Of a DNA stretch of 64,000 nt, positions 9,662 through 18,850 are shown piece by piece. A model generated the notes under the pieces. The model was not told where the DNA came from. It worked only from the letters and a program-made list of their open reading frames with translations, and searched no databases. The stretch is taken from NCBI GenBank assembly GCA_966424055.1, contig CBJLMB010000034.1, positions 1-64,000 of the forward strand, given 5' to 3'. The position numbers and the translations under genes were made by a program. The stretch's first letter is position 1. Every line of letters begins with the position of its first letter. Origin of the DNA: Deminuibacter sp966424055 (GTDB taxonomy: Bacteria > Bacteroidota > Bacteroidia > Chitinophagales > Chitinophagaceae).

Positions 9662-9826
9662 CGGAATTTACAGGGGTTTACAGCCTAAAATCAGGCCGAT
9701 TTTGCCGGATTTTGCAGTTTGTGGGAAGCCTGTGGAAACAAGGCTGTGCCGGTGGCAGGGAGCCAGGCTGCAACCAGGTGGTTTCGTCATGAAATTGCCA
9801 CAATTTGCCTGATAACCGGTGAATGC

Positions 9827-9856
9827 TTGCAGTTATATGTAGATACATTAATTTTG
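9827..9856 (+). promoter_or_regulatory. Promoter of the AraC-type regulator (TTG-N19-TAATTTTG)
   Basis: TTG at 9827-9829, a 19-bp spacer and TAATTTTG at 9849-9856 fit the Bacteroidota -33/-7 consensus. The ATG at 9865 follows by only 8 nt. Either the transcript is leaderless or translation starts later, at ATG 9922 or 9937. Confidence 0.65.
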
Positions 9857-9864
9857 TCCGCACT

Positions 9865-10788
9865 ATGAAGCAGGTATTGGACATCTTAAGAGTGGCACAC
9901 AGGAATACAATAGAACCATCTATGAATTTGCTGCATATGAAAGAGCAGCATATCCCGGGATCCATCCAATACGTTATCCGGCGGTATTATGCCCAGCAGC
10001 AATGGCAAAGCGATGATACCGGGATGCTGGTATACCATTACAATGACCAGGACCCACAGGAAAATTTTCTCGAACTGCGTTACTGTATCACCGGCAATAA
10101 ATACTGCTTTGAAAAAAGCTGTGCACAGTGTAATGAACTGCCTACACAGAACTGCAGCGGCAAACATGAAACGGTGGATGTTTTTTCTTTCCATTTTTCT
10201 TCCACTTTTCTTTACCAGTTTGTGCACAATGTAAAGCTGAGCAACCGGAAAGATGAGGTGCTGGCTTTTAAACACCCGAATTCTTTTACCAAAATATTCC
10301 CTGTTTGCAGCCGCAAACGCATGGCACTGGATGCACTGCTGAACCATAGCTATTCTGGTTCGCTGGAAAATATTTTTGTCAACGCCAAAGTGCATGAACT
10401 GCTGTTATACAGCCTGGAATGCCTGGTTGACGAAAAAGAGGAAGGCTTCAACTGTAAATTTCTTGCAGATGAAAAAGGGCGCGATCGTATTTACCAGGCC
10501 AGGGATATTTTACTGCAGCATATCGGCGATCCCATCACCATCAAGGAGCTTAGCCGCAAAGTAGCCATGAACGAATGCTACCTGAAAAAAGGATTTAAAG
10601 AAGTATTCGGCACTACAATATTCGATTTTTACCAGCAGCAGCGTATGGAGCATGCCAAATACCTGTTGTACGAAAAATCATTGAGTGTAACAGATGTATC
10701 TGCACTACTGGGTTATTCTTCCATCTCGCATTTCTCTGCAGCATTTAAAAAGCATACAGGGCTGAAACCCTGTGATCTGATTAAATAG
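9865..10788 (+). CDS. AraC/PchR-type transcriptional regulator with cysteine cluster
   Basis: A 307-residue regulator. The C-terminal ~100 residues form two helix-turn-helix motifs of the AraC family. The segment NECYLKKGFKEVFGTTIFDF resembles PchR/YbtA-type regulators of iron-siderophore genes. The N-terminal half holds five cysteines at residues 74, 81, 86, 89 and 97 (C-x6-C-x4-C-x2-C-x7-C), a plausible site for iron, heme or redox sensing. The gene is convergent with the heme-uptake operon, so control of the neighbouring iron and heme genes is a reasonable inference. The start is uncertain: ATG 9922 or 9937 would still keep the cysteine cluster. Confidence 0.88.
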   Translation: MKQVLDILRVAHRNTIEPSMNLLHMKEQHIPGSIQYVIRRYYAQQQWQSDDTGMLVYHYNDQDPQENFLELRYCITGNKYCFEKSCAQCNELPTQNCSGKHETVDVFSFHFSSTFLYQFVHNVKLSNRKDEVLAFKHPNSFTKIFPVCSRKRMALDALLNHSYSGSLENIFVNAKVHELLLYSLECLVDEKEEGFNCKFLADEKGRDRIYQARDILLQHIGDPITIKELSRKVAMNECYLKKGFKEVFGTTIFDFYQQQRMEHAKYLLYEKSLSVTDVSALLGYSSISHFSAAFKKHTGLKPCDLIK

Positions 10789-10798
10789 CCAATAAATC

Positions 10799-10833
10799 CA
10801 GCTATCCCATAGCTCGCAGAGATGGAATAGCTG
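10799..10833. other. Hairpin after the AraC-type gene
   Basis: CAGCTATCCCAT (10799-10810) pairs with ATGGAATAGCTG (10822-10833) with one mismatch. No T-run follows on either strand, so a terminator role is possible but weak. Nothing else is recognised between 10834 and 11033. Confidence 0.35.
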
Positions 10834-11033
10834 AAAAAATAGCCGCCCCAGGAATAGGGCCGCATAGTCCACATGAGAATTGTGATAGTTATGTTGAAGC
10901 CGGAAGGAATGGCTCACACCATGACCCGCAGGCTTTGAGAACGGGAATGTAACAGTCGTACTCAATGATGCACTTCCTGCTGGGCGATGTATCCCGGATC
11001 GACTACCTGCCTGCAGCTTTTACCAGCATATAT

Positions 11034-11393
11034 TTAGCTCAAATCATTTTGATCCTGCTTATTGAACAGGCCGATCATTTGCAATGACCGCAGTTCAGTA
11101 TCGGCATGGTCGAGCATGCGGTTGAAATCTGTCAGCTCAATATGACTGAACAACAGGTTCAGTCCTTCGCAGGGTGTAGGCACCCTGATGGATTTTACAT
11201 GGGCTTCACTGCTGTCATGGGGTACATATTGTTTTTCTTCAATCTGCTTTAGCCAGTATTTGAAATGCCCGAATGCAGACTGGTGAAAGGTGATAAGTAT
11301 GTTTCCATAGCCTATCTGGATATTGCTGCAATGCGAGCATTTTACCACATAACCGTAGTCATTATCGTAATACAAGGTTTGGAAACGGCACAT
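11034..11393 (-). CDS. DUF6686 family protein
   Basis: A 119-residue cytosolic-looking protein with no signal peptide or membrane helix. The N-terminus has a CxxC pair (KCSHCSNIQIGYGN) preceded by one cysteine in MCRFQ and a run of tyrosines, and the rest is mainly helical. I recognise it as the DUF6686 family, whose members have no known function that I can name. It lies downstream of hmuS in the same direction, but a strong terminator (11492-11538) intervenes, so it is probably expressed at a lower level than the hmu genes or separately. A metal- or heme-related role is only suggested by position. Confidence 0.72.
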   Translation of the reverse strand: MCRFQTLYYDNDYGYVVKCSHCSNIQIGYGNILITFHQSAFGHFKYWLKQIEEKQYVPHDSSEAHVKSIRVPTPCEGLNLLFSHIELTDFNRMLDHADTELRSLQMIGLFNKQDQNDLS

Positions 11394-11491
11394 AGGTCAA
11401 TAATTATTTGAACAAACTTCCTGAACATTAGGCAGGGCCGTTTACATTTTTGGAAAACGATTTGTCGAGAACGGGAACTTGTACCGCAGGA

Positions 11492-11538
11492 TTAAAAACA
11501 TCCACAGGCCAGGACTGCAATGCCTTTGCTGTGGATGT
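11492..11538 (-). terminator. Terminator of the hmu operon
   Basis: ACATCCACAG (11498-11507) pairs with CTGTGGATGT (11529-11538). On the minus strand the stem is followed by TTTTTAAT. It lies just beyond the hmuS stop codon. Confidence 0.7.
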
Positions 11539-11556
11539 ACTTGCGTTATGTTGGTT

Positions 11557-12603
11557 TTATACAGCCGCCGGTTGTATAGCCAGTGTTTGAATGCCATTGG
11601 TCCACACAGGGTCTTCAGCCTGGCCGGGTTTGCGTTTACCAAAGAACTGAACAATCAGTTCGCCCTTTTCATCGTACAGTTCAAGAGAATGAACCGGTCC
11701 ATCGGCAGTAGGCTTTTGTACCAGCCAGGTTGACTGGATACTGTCCAGTTTAAGGTGCAGGTTAAATTGTTCATCCATTACATTGATCCATCCGGGGATC
11801 TGCAATATGTTTTTAACAGGGCCGGTATGTATTTGTATAGATCCGTGGTTGCCTGTAAAAACCATGATCTGCCAGTGCTGGTCTGCAGCCTGGTGCAGCA
11901 GGCGGATAACCGTATCGTTGGGCAGCTGCCTGGCAAATGAGCCGGCGATCGTCAATGCATGCAGCCGGGATACCTGGTGTTTTTTCAGCAGGGGAAAAAA
12001 ATCGTGCGTGTCTTTTAATGCGGCCCAGTCATTTCTGAAAGCAGTAATATCAACCGCTGCATTTTTATAAACAGGTGGCTCGGGTGCGGGTTGCAGCTGC
12101 AATATTGCAGATTGTTCTGCTGCAGAAAAGTTCCGTGCCAGTGTTTCAAAAGCGCCCTCATTACTTTGCGGCTGCAGAAATATTTTGATCACTGCAGTGC
12201 CCTGCCTGTCGAATACCTGTATCGAGTTTTTAAAGCCGGCTTCCTCATCGTTGAAAACTGCATAAGCAAAAGCCCAGGTTCTGAGGAAAAGGCGGAGATC
12301 AATATCCGCACCCAGTACCAGCCCTGTATGATGGCTGACAGATACCTCTTCAAAAACACCCTTGCGTTCATGCACACAATGTTCATTACGGGTGAGCACC
12401 ATCACATAGCCCAGCTGCGGCAATGACTGCAGCAGCGCCGTAAAATCGTCATTCAGCTGCAGCACGCTGCTGCCGTTGAATGCGGCTAAAATAGAAGCTT
12501 CAGTGGTATTTAATTGCCTGGCAGCATCGCGGATGCGGACGCGGGGCTGCTCTTTTTTAAAAGCGAGCCAGGTATGCTTCAGGCTGAGTTGTTCAGTTGG
12601 CAT
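11557..12603 (-). CDS. hmuS: HemS/HmuS family heme-handling protein
   Basis: A 348-residue cytosolic protein of the HemS/ChuS type, which accepts imported heme and either degrades it or passes it on. The protein is two structural repeats: an N-terminal half with RNEHCVHERKG and a C-terminal half with FTGNHGSIQIHTG and NVMDEQFNLHLKLD, a pattern seen in HemS proteins. Length is normal (about 340-350). It is the last gene of hmuR-Y-T-U-V-S, 11 bp behind hmuV and followed by a terminator. Whether it cleaves heme oxidatively cannot be read from the sequence. Confidence 0.9.
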   Translation of the reverse strand: MPTEQLSLKHTWLAFKKEQPRVRIRDAARQLNTTEASILAAFNGSSVLQLNDDFTALLQSLPQLGYVMVLTRNEHCVHERKGVFEEVSVSHHTGLVLGADIDLRLFLRTWAFAYAVFNDEEAGFKNSIQVFDRQGTAVIKIFLQPQSNEGAFETLARNFSAAEQSAILQLQPAPEPPVYKNAAVDITAFRNDWAALKDTHDFFPLLKKHQVSRLHALTIAGSFARQLPNDTVIRLLHQAADQHWQIMVFTGNHGSIQIHTGPVKNILQIPGWINVMDEQFNLHLKLDSIQSTWLVQKPTADGPVHSLELYDEKGELIVQFFGKRKPGQAEDPVWTNGIQTLAIQPAAV

Positions 12604-12614
12604 TATGGTAGTTT

Positions 12615-13427
12615 TTATGAGTGAATAATGGAATGTATTTTAGGGTGAAGTGCCGGAACGATGAAAGGGAAAGCGTACTGCTCATGCTGCAGTATATTTA
12701 CTTCCACGCCATACACGGAACGGATAATACCGGGCTGCAACACTGTATGTGGCGTTCCCTGGGTGAATATGCGGCCCTGTTTCAGCAGGATGATCCTGTC
12801 AGCAAACTGTGCAGCCAGGTTGAGATCGTGGAGCACCACTATTACACAACTATTTTGACGGGCCACTTCTTTGGCTTTGTTCATGCATAACTGTTGTTGC
12901 AGGTAATCCATGCTGGCAGTGGGTTCATCCAGCAACAGTATTTTATGGTGCATCCCTGTTGTGCCATACAATTGCGCCAGCACTCTTGCCAGCTGTACCC
13001 TTTGCTGTTCACCGCCCGAGAGTGTACCAAACTGGCGGTTGCTGAATGTGCTTACCTGCATTTCTTCCATACAGTCTGCAACTATTTTTTTATCCAGTGC
13101 CGCCGGTGATTGTTTAAAATGCGGGTAACGTCCCATGAGCACTACTTCTTCGCAGGTGAAAGGCAATGAAAGCGCATAATGCTGTGTAAGTACGGCCCTG
13201 CAGCAGGCCAGCTCTGCGGTGCTGTATCGCTGCAGGTTGCGGCCATTCAATTGTATGCTGCCCGACTGCGGTTGTTTATCACCCGACAATAACCGCAGTA
13301 ATGTTGATTTACCTGCACCATTCGGTCCAAGCAATACAGTGAACTCACCGGGTAAGGCGGTGAAAGATACCTGTTGCAGTATTTTTTTTCTGCCGGCGGC
13401 ATAGTGGATATCGTTTACCTGGATCAT
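12615..13427 (-). CDS. hmuV: Heme ABC transporter ATP-binding protein
   Basis: A 270-residue ATPase of the FecE/HmuV type that powers heme import through HmuU. The Walker A motif LGPNGAGKST, the Q-loop region, the signature LSGGEQQRV and Walker B LLLDEPTASMD followed by the HDLNLAAQFADR switch are all intact. The start codon overlaps the hmuU stop by 4 bp, indicating translational coupling. It acts at the cytoplasmic face of the inner membrane. Confidence 0.94.
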   Translation of the reverse strand: MIQVNDIHYAAGRKKILQQVSFTALPGEFTVLLGPNGAGKSTLLRLLSGDKQPQSGSIQLNGRNLQRYSTAELACCRAVLTQHYALSLPFTCEEVVLMGRYPHFKQSPAALDKKIVADCMEEMQVSTFSNRQFGTLSGGEQQRVQLARVLAQLYGTTGMHHKILLLDEPTASMDYLQQQLCMNKAKEVARQNSCVIVVLHDLNLAAQFADRIILLKQGRIFTQGTPHTVLQPGIIRSVYGVEVNILQHEQYAFPFIVPALHPKIHSIIHS

Positions 13428-14476
13428 GCGGTATAATTGACGAGTTGCTTTTTCTGTTTTACCAGTAGTACAATGAACAACGGGGCGCCCAGTACTGCAG
13501 TAACAATGCCAATGGGCAGTTCTGCAGGTGCCAGTATTGTCCGGCTCAGCACATCTGCGAGGGTGAGCAGTGTAGCGCCTGCCAGGGCGCAGTTGGGCAG
13601 TAGGTAGCGATGGTCGCTTCCGCCGGCGGTGCGCAGTATATGGGGAACGATCAAACCCACGAAGCCGATAATGCCCGATACCGCTACACAGGCACCCACT
13701 GCCAGCGCCACCAGCGACAGCACCATCCGTTTCAGCTGTTTTACATTCACACCGAGATACAATGCTTCGGCCTCACCCAGTGCAAATGCATTGAGCGATT
13801 TGGCCAGCAGGGGCAGCATGATCACGGGCACTATTACAAAGGGGAGCATCACTAGCACATTCTGCCAGCTTGCGGCGCCCAGGCTGCCCAGCAACCAGAA
13901 GCTGATACTGCGCAGCTGTTCATTGTTGGCCGAAAAAGTGGCCAGGCTGGTAAGCGCATTACACAGCGCATTCACCGCCAGCCCTGCCAGCAGCAATGTT
14001 GCCATGGATGTTTGACCACCTGTTCTTGAAAGCCGCAATACCAGCAGGGAAGTAATACCGGCGCCGGCAAAAGTGGCAATATTGATAAGATAATATTCGA
14101 GAAAATGATTGCCTGTCATAAAAGACAGGCTTGCAGACAAAACGATCATCCATACTGCAAAAACAGAGGCCCCCGATGAAATACCGATCAGTATAGGGTC
14201 GGCCATGGGATTGCGGAACAGCCCCTGCAATGCAGCCCCTGATGCGGCAAGCCCCGCGCCCACCAATACGGCCATGCATACACGGGGCAAACGTATCTGC
14301 AGCAGCACATTGGCCATGCCTTCATTGTACTCAACAGGCAGATGTACACCCAGCTTACTGAAAAGAATGGCCAGTACCTGCATAGGTGAAATATGCATGG
14401 CGCCAATACCTGCAGCCAGCACTACACTGCAGAAAAATAATAGGGTCAGCCCCAGTTGGATCCAGTATTTACGCAT
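13424..14476 (-). CDS. hmuU: Heme ABC transporter permease
   Basis: A 350-residue inner-membrane permease of the FecCD family with about ten hydrophobic segments. Family motifs include LPRVCMAVLVGAGLAASGAALQG near residue 65, GLFRNPMADP, and GFVGLIVPHILR with the GSDHR loop near the C-terminus. It forms the channel of the heme importer with HmuV and HmuT. It lies 25 bp behind hmuT and overlaps hmuV by 4 bp. Confidence 0.94.
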   Translation of the reverse strand: MRKYWIQLGLTLLFFCSVVLAAGIGAMHISPMQVLAILFSKLGVHLPVEYNEGMANVLLQIRLPRVCMAVLVGAGLAASGAALQGLFRNPMADPILIGISSGASVFAVWMIVLSASLSFMTGNHFLEYYLINIATFAGAGITSLLVLRLSRTGGQTSMATLLLAGLAVNALCNALTSLATFSANNEQLRSISFWLLGSLGAASWQNVLVMLPFVIVPVIMLPLLAKSLNAFALGEAEALYLGVNVKQLKRMVLSLVALAVGACVAVSGIIGFVGLIVPHILRTAGGSDHRYLLPNCALAGATLLTLADVLSRTILAPAELPIGIVTAVLGAPLFIVLLVKQKKQLVNYTA

Positions 14477-14501
14477 GTTGTACGGGTAGTTGTATAGATG
14501 A

Positions 14502-15317
14502 TCATTGCAGTTTATTGTTCAGCTCCTGTATGGCCTGTGGCAGCCTGATACCAAAACTGCTGAGCAGTTCACCATCCATGGAAATGACCTGCTTGTTTTT
14601 ACCGGCTTTTGTTTGTGCAATGCCGGGCACTTTCAGCAATCCTTCTATACCACCGATACTCTTTAGGCCGCTGTCAAATAAAAGGATCACATCCGGATCT
14701 GCAGCTACCAGTGATTCTGCAGACAATGGTTTGAAATCAGCAAAACCTGTCATCGCATTCTGTGCACCGGCCAGTGTGATGATTTTATCAATGGAAGTGC
14801 CGGTACCACTAACCATCAGTGTTCCTGCACCTCTTGCATAAATGAAGAGTACTTTTTTGCCGTTGGGTTTTATTTTCAATGTGGCTACCTGTTTATCGAA
14901 CAGCTGCTGAACAGCGGGCAGTTGCTTTGAAGCACCTGTGGCCTGTGCTATTTCACCCATCAGTTTACGTGCACCCTGCAGGGTAAGCTCCTGTTTGAAA
15001 AGAACGGTTTTTACATTGGCTGCCCTGAGCTGGTCTGCCAGTTGCGGACTGAGCTGGTTATCCAGCGTGAGCACCAGCGTGGGCTGGAGAGAGAGTACCG
15101 CTTCGGCAGATATATTGCGGTTATGCCCCACCCTCGGTTTTTGCAGCAGGCTGGGTGGATAATTGCTGGTAATATCGACACCGGCAATCTGTTGCTCCTG
15201 CCCCAGGGCACAAACTATTTCACTGATAGTACCATTGAGGGATACGATGCGCTGCTGTGCATGCAATGCCTGCAAAAAAAACAGGGAGATGCATACATGT
15301 ATCAATCGTTGTTTCAT
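14502..15317 (-). CDS. hmuT: Periplasmic heme-binding protein of the ABC importer
   Basis: A 271-residue type III substrate-binding protein. A signal peptide (MKQRLIHVCISLFFLQ, cleavage after LHAQ) leads into RIVSLNGTISEIVCALGQEQQIAGVD, the standard start of the fold. It ends with a lobe containing VPGIAQTKAGKNKQVI. It should bind heme in the periplasm and deliver it to HmuU. It lacks a lipobox and so appears soluble. It lies 99 bp behind hmuY, and that gap contains a terminator-like hairpin, so it is probably expressed less than hmuR and hmuY. Confidence 0.92.
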   Translation of the reverse strand: MKQRLIHVCISLFFLQALHAQQRIVSLNGTISEIVCALGQEQQIAGVDITSNYPPSLLQKPRVGHNRNISAEAVLSLQPTLVLTLDNQLSPQLADQLRAANVKTVLFKQELTLQGARKLMGEIAQATGASKQLPAVQQLFDKQVATLKIKPNGKKVLFIYARGAGTLMVSGTGTSIDKIITLAGAQNAMTGFADFKPLSAESLVAADPDVILLFDSGLKSIGGIEGLLKVPGIAQTKAGKNKQVISMDGELLSSFGIRLPQAIQELNNKLQ

Positions 15318-15340
15318 ACAAATTGTATTAAATGAGAGGA

Positions 15341-15368
15341 AAAATCCAGCCCCGTAGAAACGAGGCTG
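15341..15368 (-). terminator. Attenuator-like hairpin between hmuY and hmuT
   Basis: CAGCCCCG (15347-15354) pairs with CGAGGCTG (15361-15368) with one mismatch. On the minus strand a GGATTTTT tract follows. It could lower transcription of hmuTUVS relative to hmuRY. Confidence 0.5.
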
Positions 15369-15416
15369 TTTTTACTGAAACCTAGTTTACTCGCTTGTGT
15401 TCAGCTTCAGTTATGT

Positions 15417-16526
15417 TTATGCTTTTTTTACCAGTTTGTATTCAATTACGGGATAGCCGCGTGCACCGCCGTCATTGGCGATAAAGCTTACAAACTTCAG
15501 TTTATACACATTGCCTGCTGCATCTTTCACCACAAAAAAACGGTTGGTGCGTACGCCTACAGGTTCTGCGCTGGGATCGCTGGGATTGCCCGAGGTAACA
15601 CGCCACTTATCACCAATGGCATCGCGGTTACTGCTGAACTGGACTGCGGCAATATTGCTTTCGTTGAAATTATCGTAACTCACTGTTGTGGCAGGTACTT
15701 CTGCTGCTTGTATACCATTCATGAAATTGATGAGTACAAAATCGGAGAAGGTATAAGGAATGGTGGCTGTAGCTTTATAAGTGCTCAATGTCCACTCGAT
15801 ATCCCATTGATTTTTGCGCGGTTCTACCGTAACAGCGCCATTGTCGAAAGAAAAATAATTGAAATTGAAAGAAGCATCTTTCGTAATGGTCGCTTCTTTA
15901 AAGCTGGTAGCGGTAATATCGGCATACTGCAGTTTGTACCCGTTGCCGCTGCGCAGTATTCTTATTTTCTGCCATTTGCGTGCCACCGGCGGATAAGAAG
16001 ACCCGCTGCTATTGAGTATGCCTGCGCTACCGGTGTTAACGATATATACTTTATTGTCTGCATCATTGACGGCTACCTGTTTAATCACTGTGCCGTTGAG
16101 ATAAGCTGTTTTACCTGCGTCTACAGGGTCTATCACATTGAAAGATCCATCGCCCTGGCCCAGCAGCAATGTTTTACTGGCTACCAGTGGTATAGTATCC
16201 TGTGCGTTTACCTGGTTGAGATCGGTTTTGTTCAAGGCAATGGCAGTAGCACCGGTGCTATGGTTGATGATGACCCTGTAATCATCGCCACTGTAAAAAC
16301 CAAGATCCCAGGAAACGCGTTTGGCAGAATCCTGCTTATCTGCGCTGAACTGAACAAAAACCGAATTGCCTGCCGATGATCCGCCGGTACCGCCATTTAA
16401 TGTAAGCTTGGAGCCGCCGGACGCTGGCGGGTTGGGTGTTACTGTATCATTATTGCTTTTACTGCAGGCAACCAGCGCTGCAGCTGTTCCCGTTATCACC
16501 AATAGCCTGGATAGTTGTTTATTCAT
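15417..16526 (-). CDS. hmuY: HmuY family heme-binding lipoprotein
   Basis: A 369-residue lipoprotein with lipobox LVAC (Cys21), so it is probably anchored in the outer membrane. HmuY-type proteins capture heme at the surface and pass it to HmuR. Family-like features are the strand VSWDLGFYSGDDYRVIINHS near the N-terminus, with similar motifs later around NQWDIEWTL and DKWRVTSG. The ATG at 16526 was chosen because it starts the lipoprotein signal; an ATG at 16571 would add 15 residues and overlap hmuR. It is 32 bp behind hmuR. Axial heme ligands cannot be assigned by eye. Confidence 0.88.
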   Translation of the reverse strand: MNKQLSRLLVITGTAAALVACSKSNNDTVTPNPPASGGSKLTLNGGTGGSSAGNSVFVQFSADKQDSAKRVSWDLGFYSGDDYRVIINHSTGATAIALNKTDLNQVNAQDTIPLVASKTLLLGQGDGSFNVIDPVDAGKTAYLNGTVIKQVAVNDADNKVYIVNTGSAGILNSSGSSYPPVARKWQKIRILRSGNGYKLQYADITATSFKEATITKDASFNFNYFSFDNGAVTVEPRKNQWDIEWTLSTYKATATIPYTFSDFVLINFMNGIQAAEVPATTVSYDNFNESNIAAVQFSSNRDAIGDKWRVTSGNPSDPSAEPVGVRTNRFFVVKDAAGNVYKLKFVSFIANDGGARGYPVIEYKLVKKA

Positions 16527-16558
16527 CTGGTTGAATTTATGGTTATGAATGAATGCGA

Positions 16559-18850
16559 TTATTTCGACCACTGAAAAGCGAGCCCCGCAAAATAGGAGCG
16601 GCCATAGCCCATGGGTACTGGCCCTGCTGTATTGTGCGCAATGCCTGTATTGGTTGATGAGTTTTGCAGCCTGGTTACATCAAACAGGTTTTTTACACCT
16701 GCATTGAGCAGGAGATAAGGCGTAATTTGTTTGGAAGCGGTAATATCCATCCAGTGGAAGGCGGCTGTTTTAGCCAGGTGTATTTTATTGTTATTATTGA
16801 TAGCTGTTTCGTAAACGGGTAGCTGGCCGGTGTATTTATAAAACAGGTTAAGCCGTGCTTTCAGCTGCTGAAAACGGTAGGTGATATTGCTGTTGACCTC
16901 TGGCGACCAGGTAAAAGCAGGCAGCGCTTCTGATTGATATGCCGGGTCACTTGAAAACAGGTTATAACGGCCGATCCATGAAAAGCCAAGCATAGCCTGT
17001 AATTGTTTCCAGCTTAAACCTTGCTCGAGTGTGGCACCGGTTGTTTTGTATTTCTCTTTATTGAAATAGCGGTAAAGCTGTGGATTGACAGGGTCTGATG
17101 CCAGCCCGATCTGGTTGGTGAAATGATTGTAGAACCCGACCAGCGTTGCATTCCATTGTACGGCTGCCTGGTTATTGCCCTGCCAGTTCAGGTAGATGTT
17201 CAGGTTGCCGGAATGTTCTGCTTTTAAATTGGGATTACCTGCAATGCTGTGGTTGGCATCGTAGAAAGAAAAATACAGTTCACGCAATGCGGGTGCGCGA
17301 AAGCCCCTCGCATAAGCCACACGCAGGTCAAGGTGTTTACTGAGCCTGAATTGGGTGTTGATGGATGGGATCACCGGTGGAGCATCATACACCGAGTTTT
17401 TACTAAAACGCAATCCCGGCCGGATATTGATAGTCTCAACCGGTTTGATCTCGGCAGAAACAAAGGCGGCATAATCAGTGATCGTGGGCGACCCATCGAT
17501 ACGGTCACCATAGGCATGATCAGATTTTATTTCTACACCGGGCTGTAATGACAGCACCGGCGAAACAGTGTACTGCACCGTGCCACGGAAAAATGTTGTA
17601 TTGAATTTGGCCATATCCTGCTCACCGGCGCCATTGGTAAGGGAATCTTTGCCGGTGACAAAGTCTTTTCTTACTGTATGCGTACGCCTGGTATATTGCT
17701 GGTAAGAGGCAGAACCGGTGAAGCTCAGCTTATTACTGATACGCCAGTCTGCCTGCAGCATATGCGTATAGCGGTTGGTGATATAAGACTGGTCAACAGC
17801 TATATAATTATTGGGATTTAACCTGCCTGGTACATTGATCTCTTCATGCAGGTAATCCAGCCTGTACCAGGCTTTCAGCTGATGACGGCTAAAGCCGATA
17901 GTGCCGCCGCTAAGCCACTGATCTTTGGGCTTCCATTCTCTTTCTCGGCCGGAAGCATTGCCCTGCCAGCCACCAAAATTATTGCGCGTGCCATAGCCGG
18001 ATAACTGCCAGTTCTTTTGCTGCCAGCCAAGACTGATGTTTTCATTGTGCTGTCCTTTACCTGAAAAGCCATTGTATTCCTTGCCTGCACTTTCTTCCTG
18101 TACCCTTGCTGCCACAGACAACCGGGCTTTGTTGCTGCCTTTGCGCGTGATAATATTGATCACGCCGGCCTGAGCGTTGGTGCCATATACAATAGACATA
18201 GGGCCTTCTACCATTTCAATATGATCGATGGTGTTAATATCGATCTGGCTAAGACTTTGGTTGGCATCATCACGGTTGATCAGCGGAACACCGTCGAGCA
18301 ATACTTTTACATATTGCCCGCTCATGCCCATCATGCTTACATTGGTTTCATTGAGGGTAAGATCGTTTGAGAAGCGTATACCCAGTTGCGTGTTTAATAC
18401 ACCCGGCACATCAGTAGCTCCCCTGGCTACAATATTTTCATGGCTGATCACGCGTACCTGGTACACGGAATTGCGCAGCGACTGCGGCTGAAACTGTCCT
18501 GTGGTCACTGTCACATCCTGCAGGGTATTGGTAGTTGCCTGCAGCCGGATAACCGGCAGTGTAATCACGCCGTTATTGGTTACGGTAACCGGTATAAATT
18601 GTTTTTCGTAACCAAGACCGGTAATACTAAGCTGGTGATGGCCGGCCGGCAATTGCAGGCTGAAACCGCCATTGGCCAATGTTGTTGTATGATGAATACC
18701 CGACTGCACAGTAACACCCGGCAGTGCACGATTATCCTGGCTGACAATTGTGCCGGTGATCTTTCCTGCTCCATCCTGTTGCGCGCGGGTTGAAATACAG
18801 CACAGCAGCAGGATACAGGCGAGCAAACCTGTTTTATTGTAGTTGTACAT
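16559..18850 (-). CDS. hmuR: TonB-dependent outer-membrane heme receptor
   Basis: A 763-residue receptor that imports heme across the outer membrane. A signal peptide (cleavage near TRAQ) is followed by a carboxypeptidase-regulatory-like domain (about residues 30-105), the plug (about 115-240, with GTNAQAGVINIITRKG) and a 22-strand barrel. The heme-receptor signature is visible as GFRAPALRELY and, 17 residues on, NPNL (FRAP and NPDL motifs) with an intervening His in NHSIAGN. It leads the operon with hmuY. A candidate promoter and a palindrome lie upstream around 18989-19028, giving a leader of about 130 nt. Confidence 0.93.
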   Translation of the reverse strand: MYNYNKTGLLACILLLCCISTRAQQDGAGKITGTIVSQDNRALPGVTVQSGIHHTTTLANGGFSLQLPAGHHQLSITGLGYEKQFIPVTVTNNGVITLPVIRLQATTNTLQDVTVTTGQFQPQSLRNSVYQVRVISHENIVARGATDVPGVLNTQLGIRFSNDLTLNETNVSMMGMSGQYVKVLLDGVPLINRDDANQSLSQIDINTIDHIEMVEGPMSIVYGTNAQAGVINIITRKGSNKARLSVAARVQEESAGKEYNGFSGKGQHNENISLGWQQKNWQLSGYGTRNNFGGWQGNASGREREWKPKDQWLSGGTIGFSRHQLKAWYRLDYLHEEINVPGRLNPNNYIAVDQSYITNRYTHMLQADWRISNKLSFTGSASYQQYTRRTHTVRKDFVTGKDSLTNGAGEQDMAKFNTTFFRGTVQYTVSPVLSLQPGVEIKSDHAYGDRIDGSPTITDYAAFVSAEIKPVETINIRPGLRFSKNSVYDAPPVIPSINTQFRLSKHLDLRVAYARGFRAPALRELYFSFYDANHSIAGNPNLKAEHSGNLNIYLNWQGNNQAAVQWNATLVGFYNHFTNQIGLASDPVNPQLYRYFNKEKYKTTGATLEQGLSWKQLQAMLGFSWIGRYNLFSSDPAYQSEALPAFTWSPEVNSNITYRFQQLKARLNLFYKYTGQLPVYETAINNNNKIHLAKTAAFHWMDITASKQITPYLLLNAGVKNLFDVTRLQNSSTNTGIAHNTAGPVPMGYGRSYFAGLAFQWSK

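Noticed and set aside
10965..11087. 40-residue frame starting MMHFLLGDV between the AraC-type gene and the DUF6686 gene
   Set aside because: It runs into the opposite-strand DUF6686 gene and has no supporting signals.
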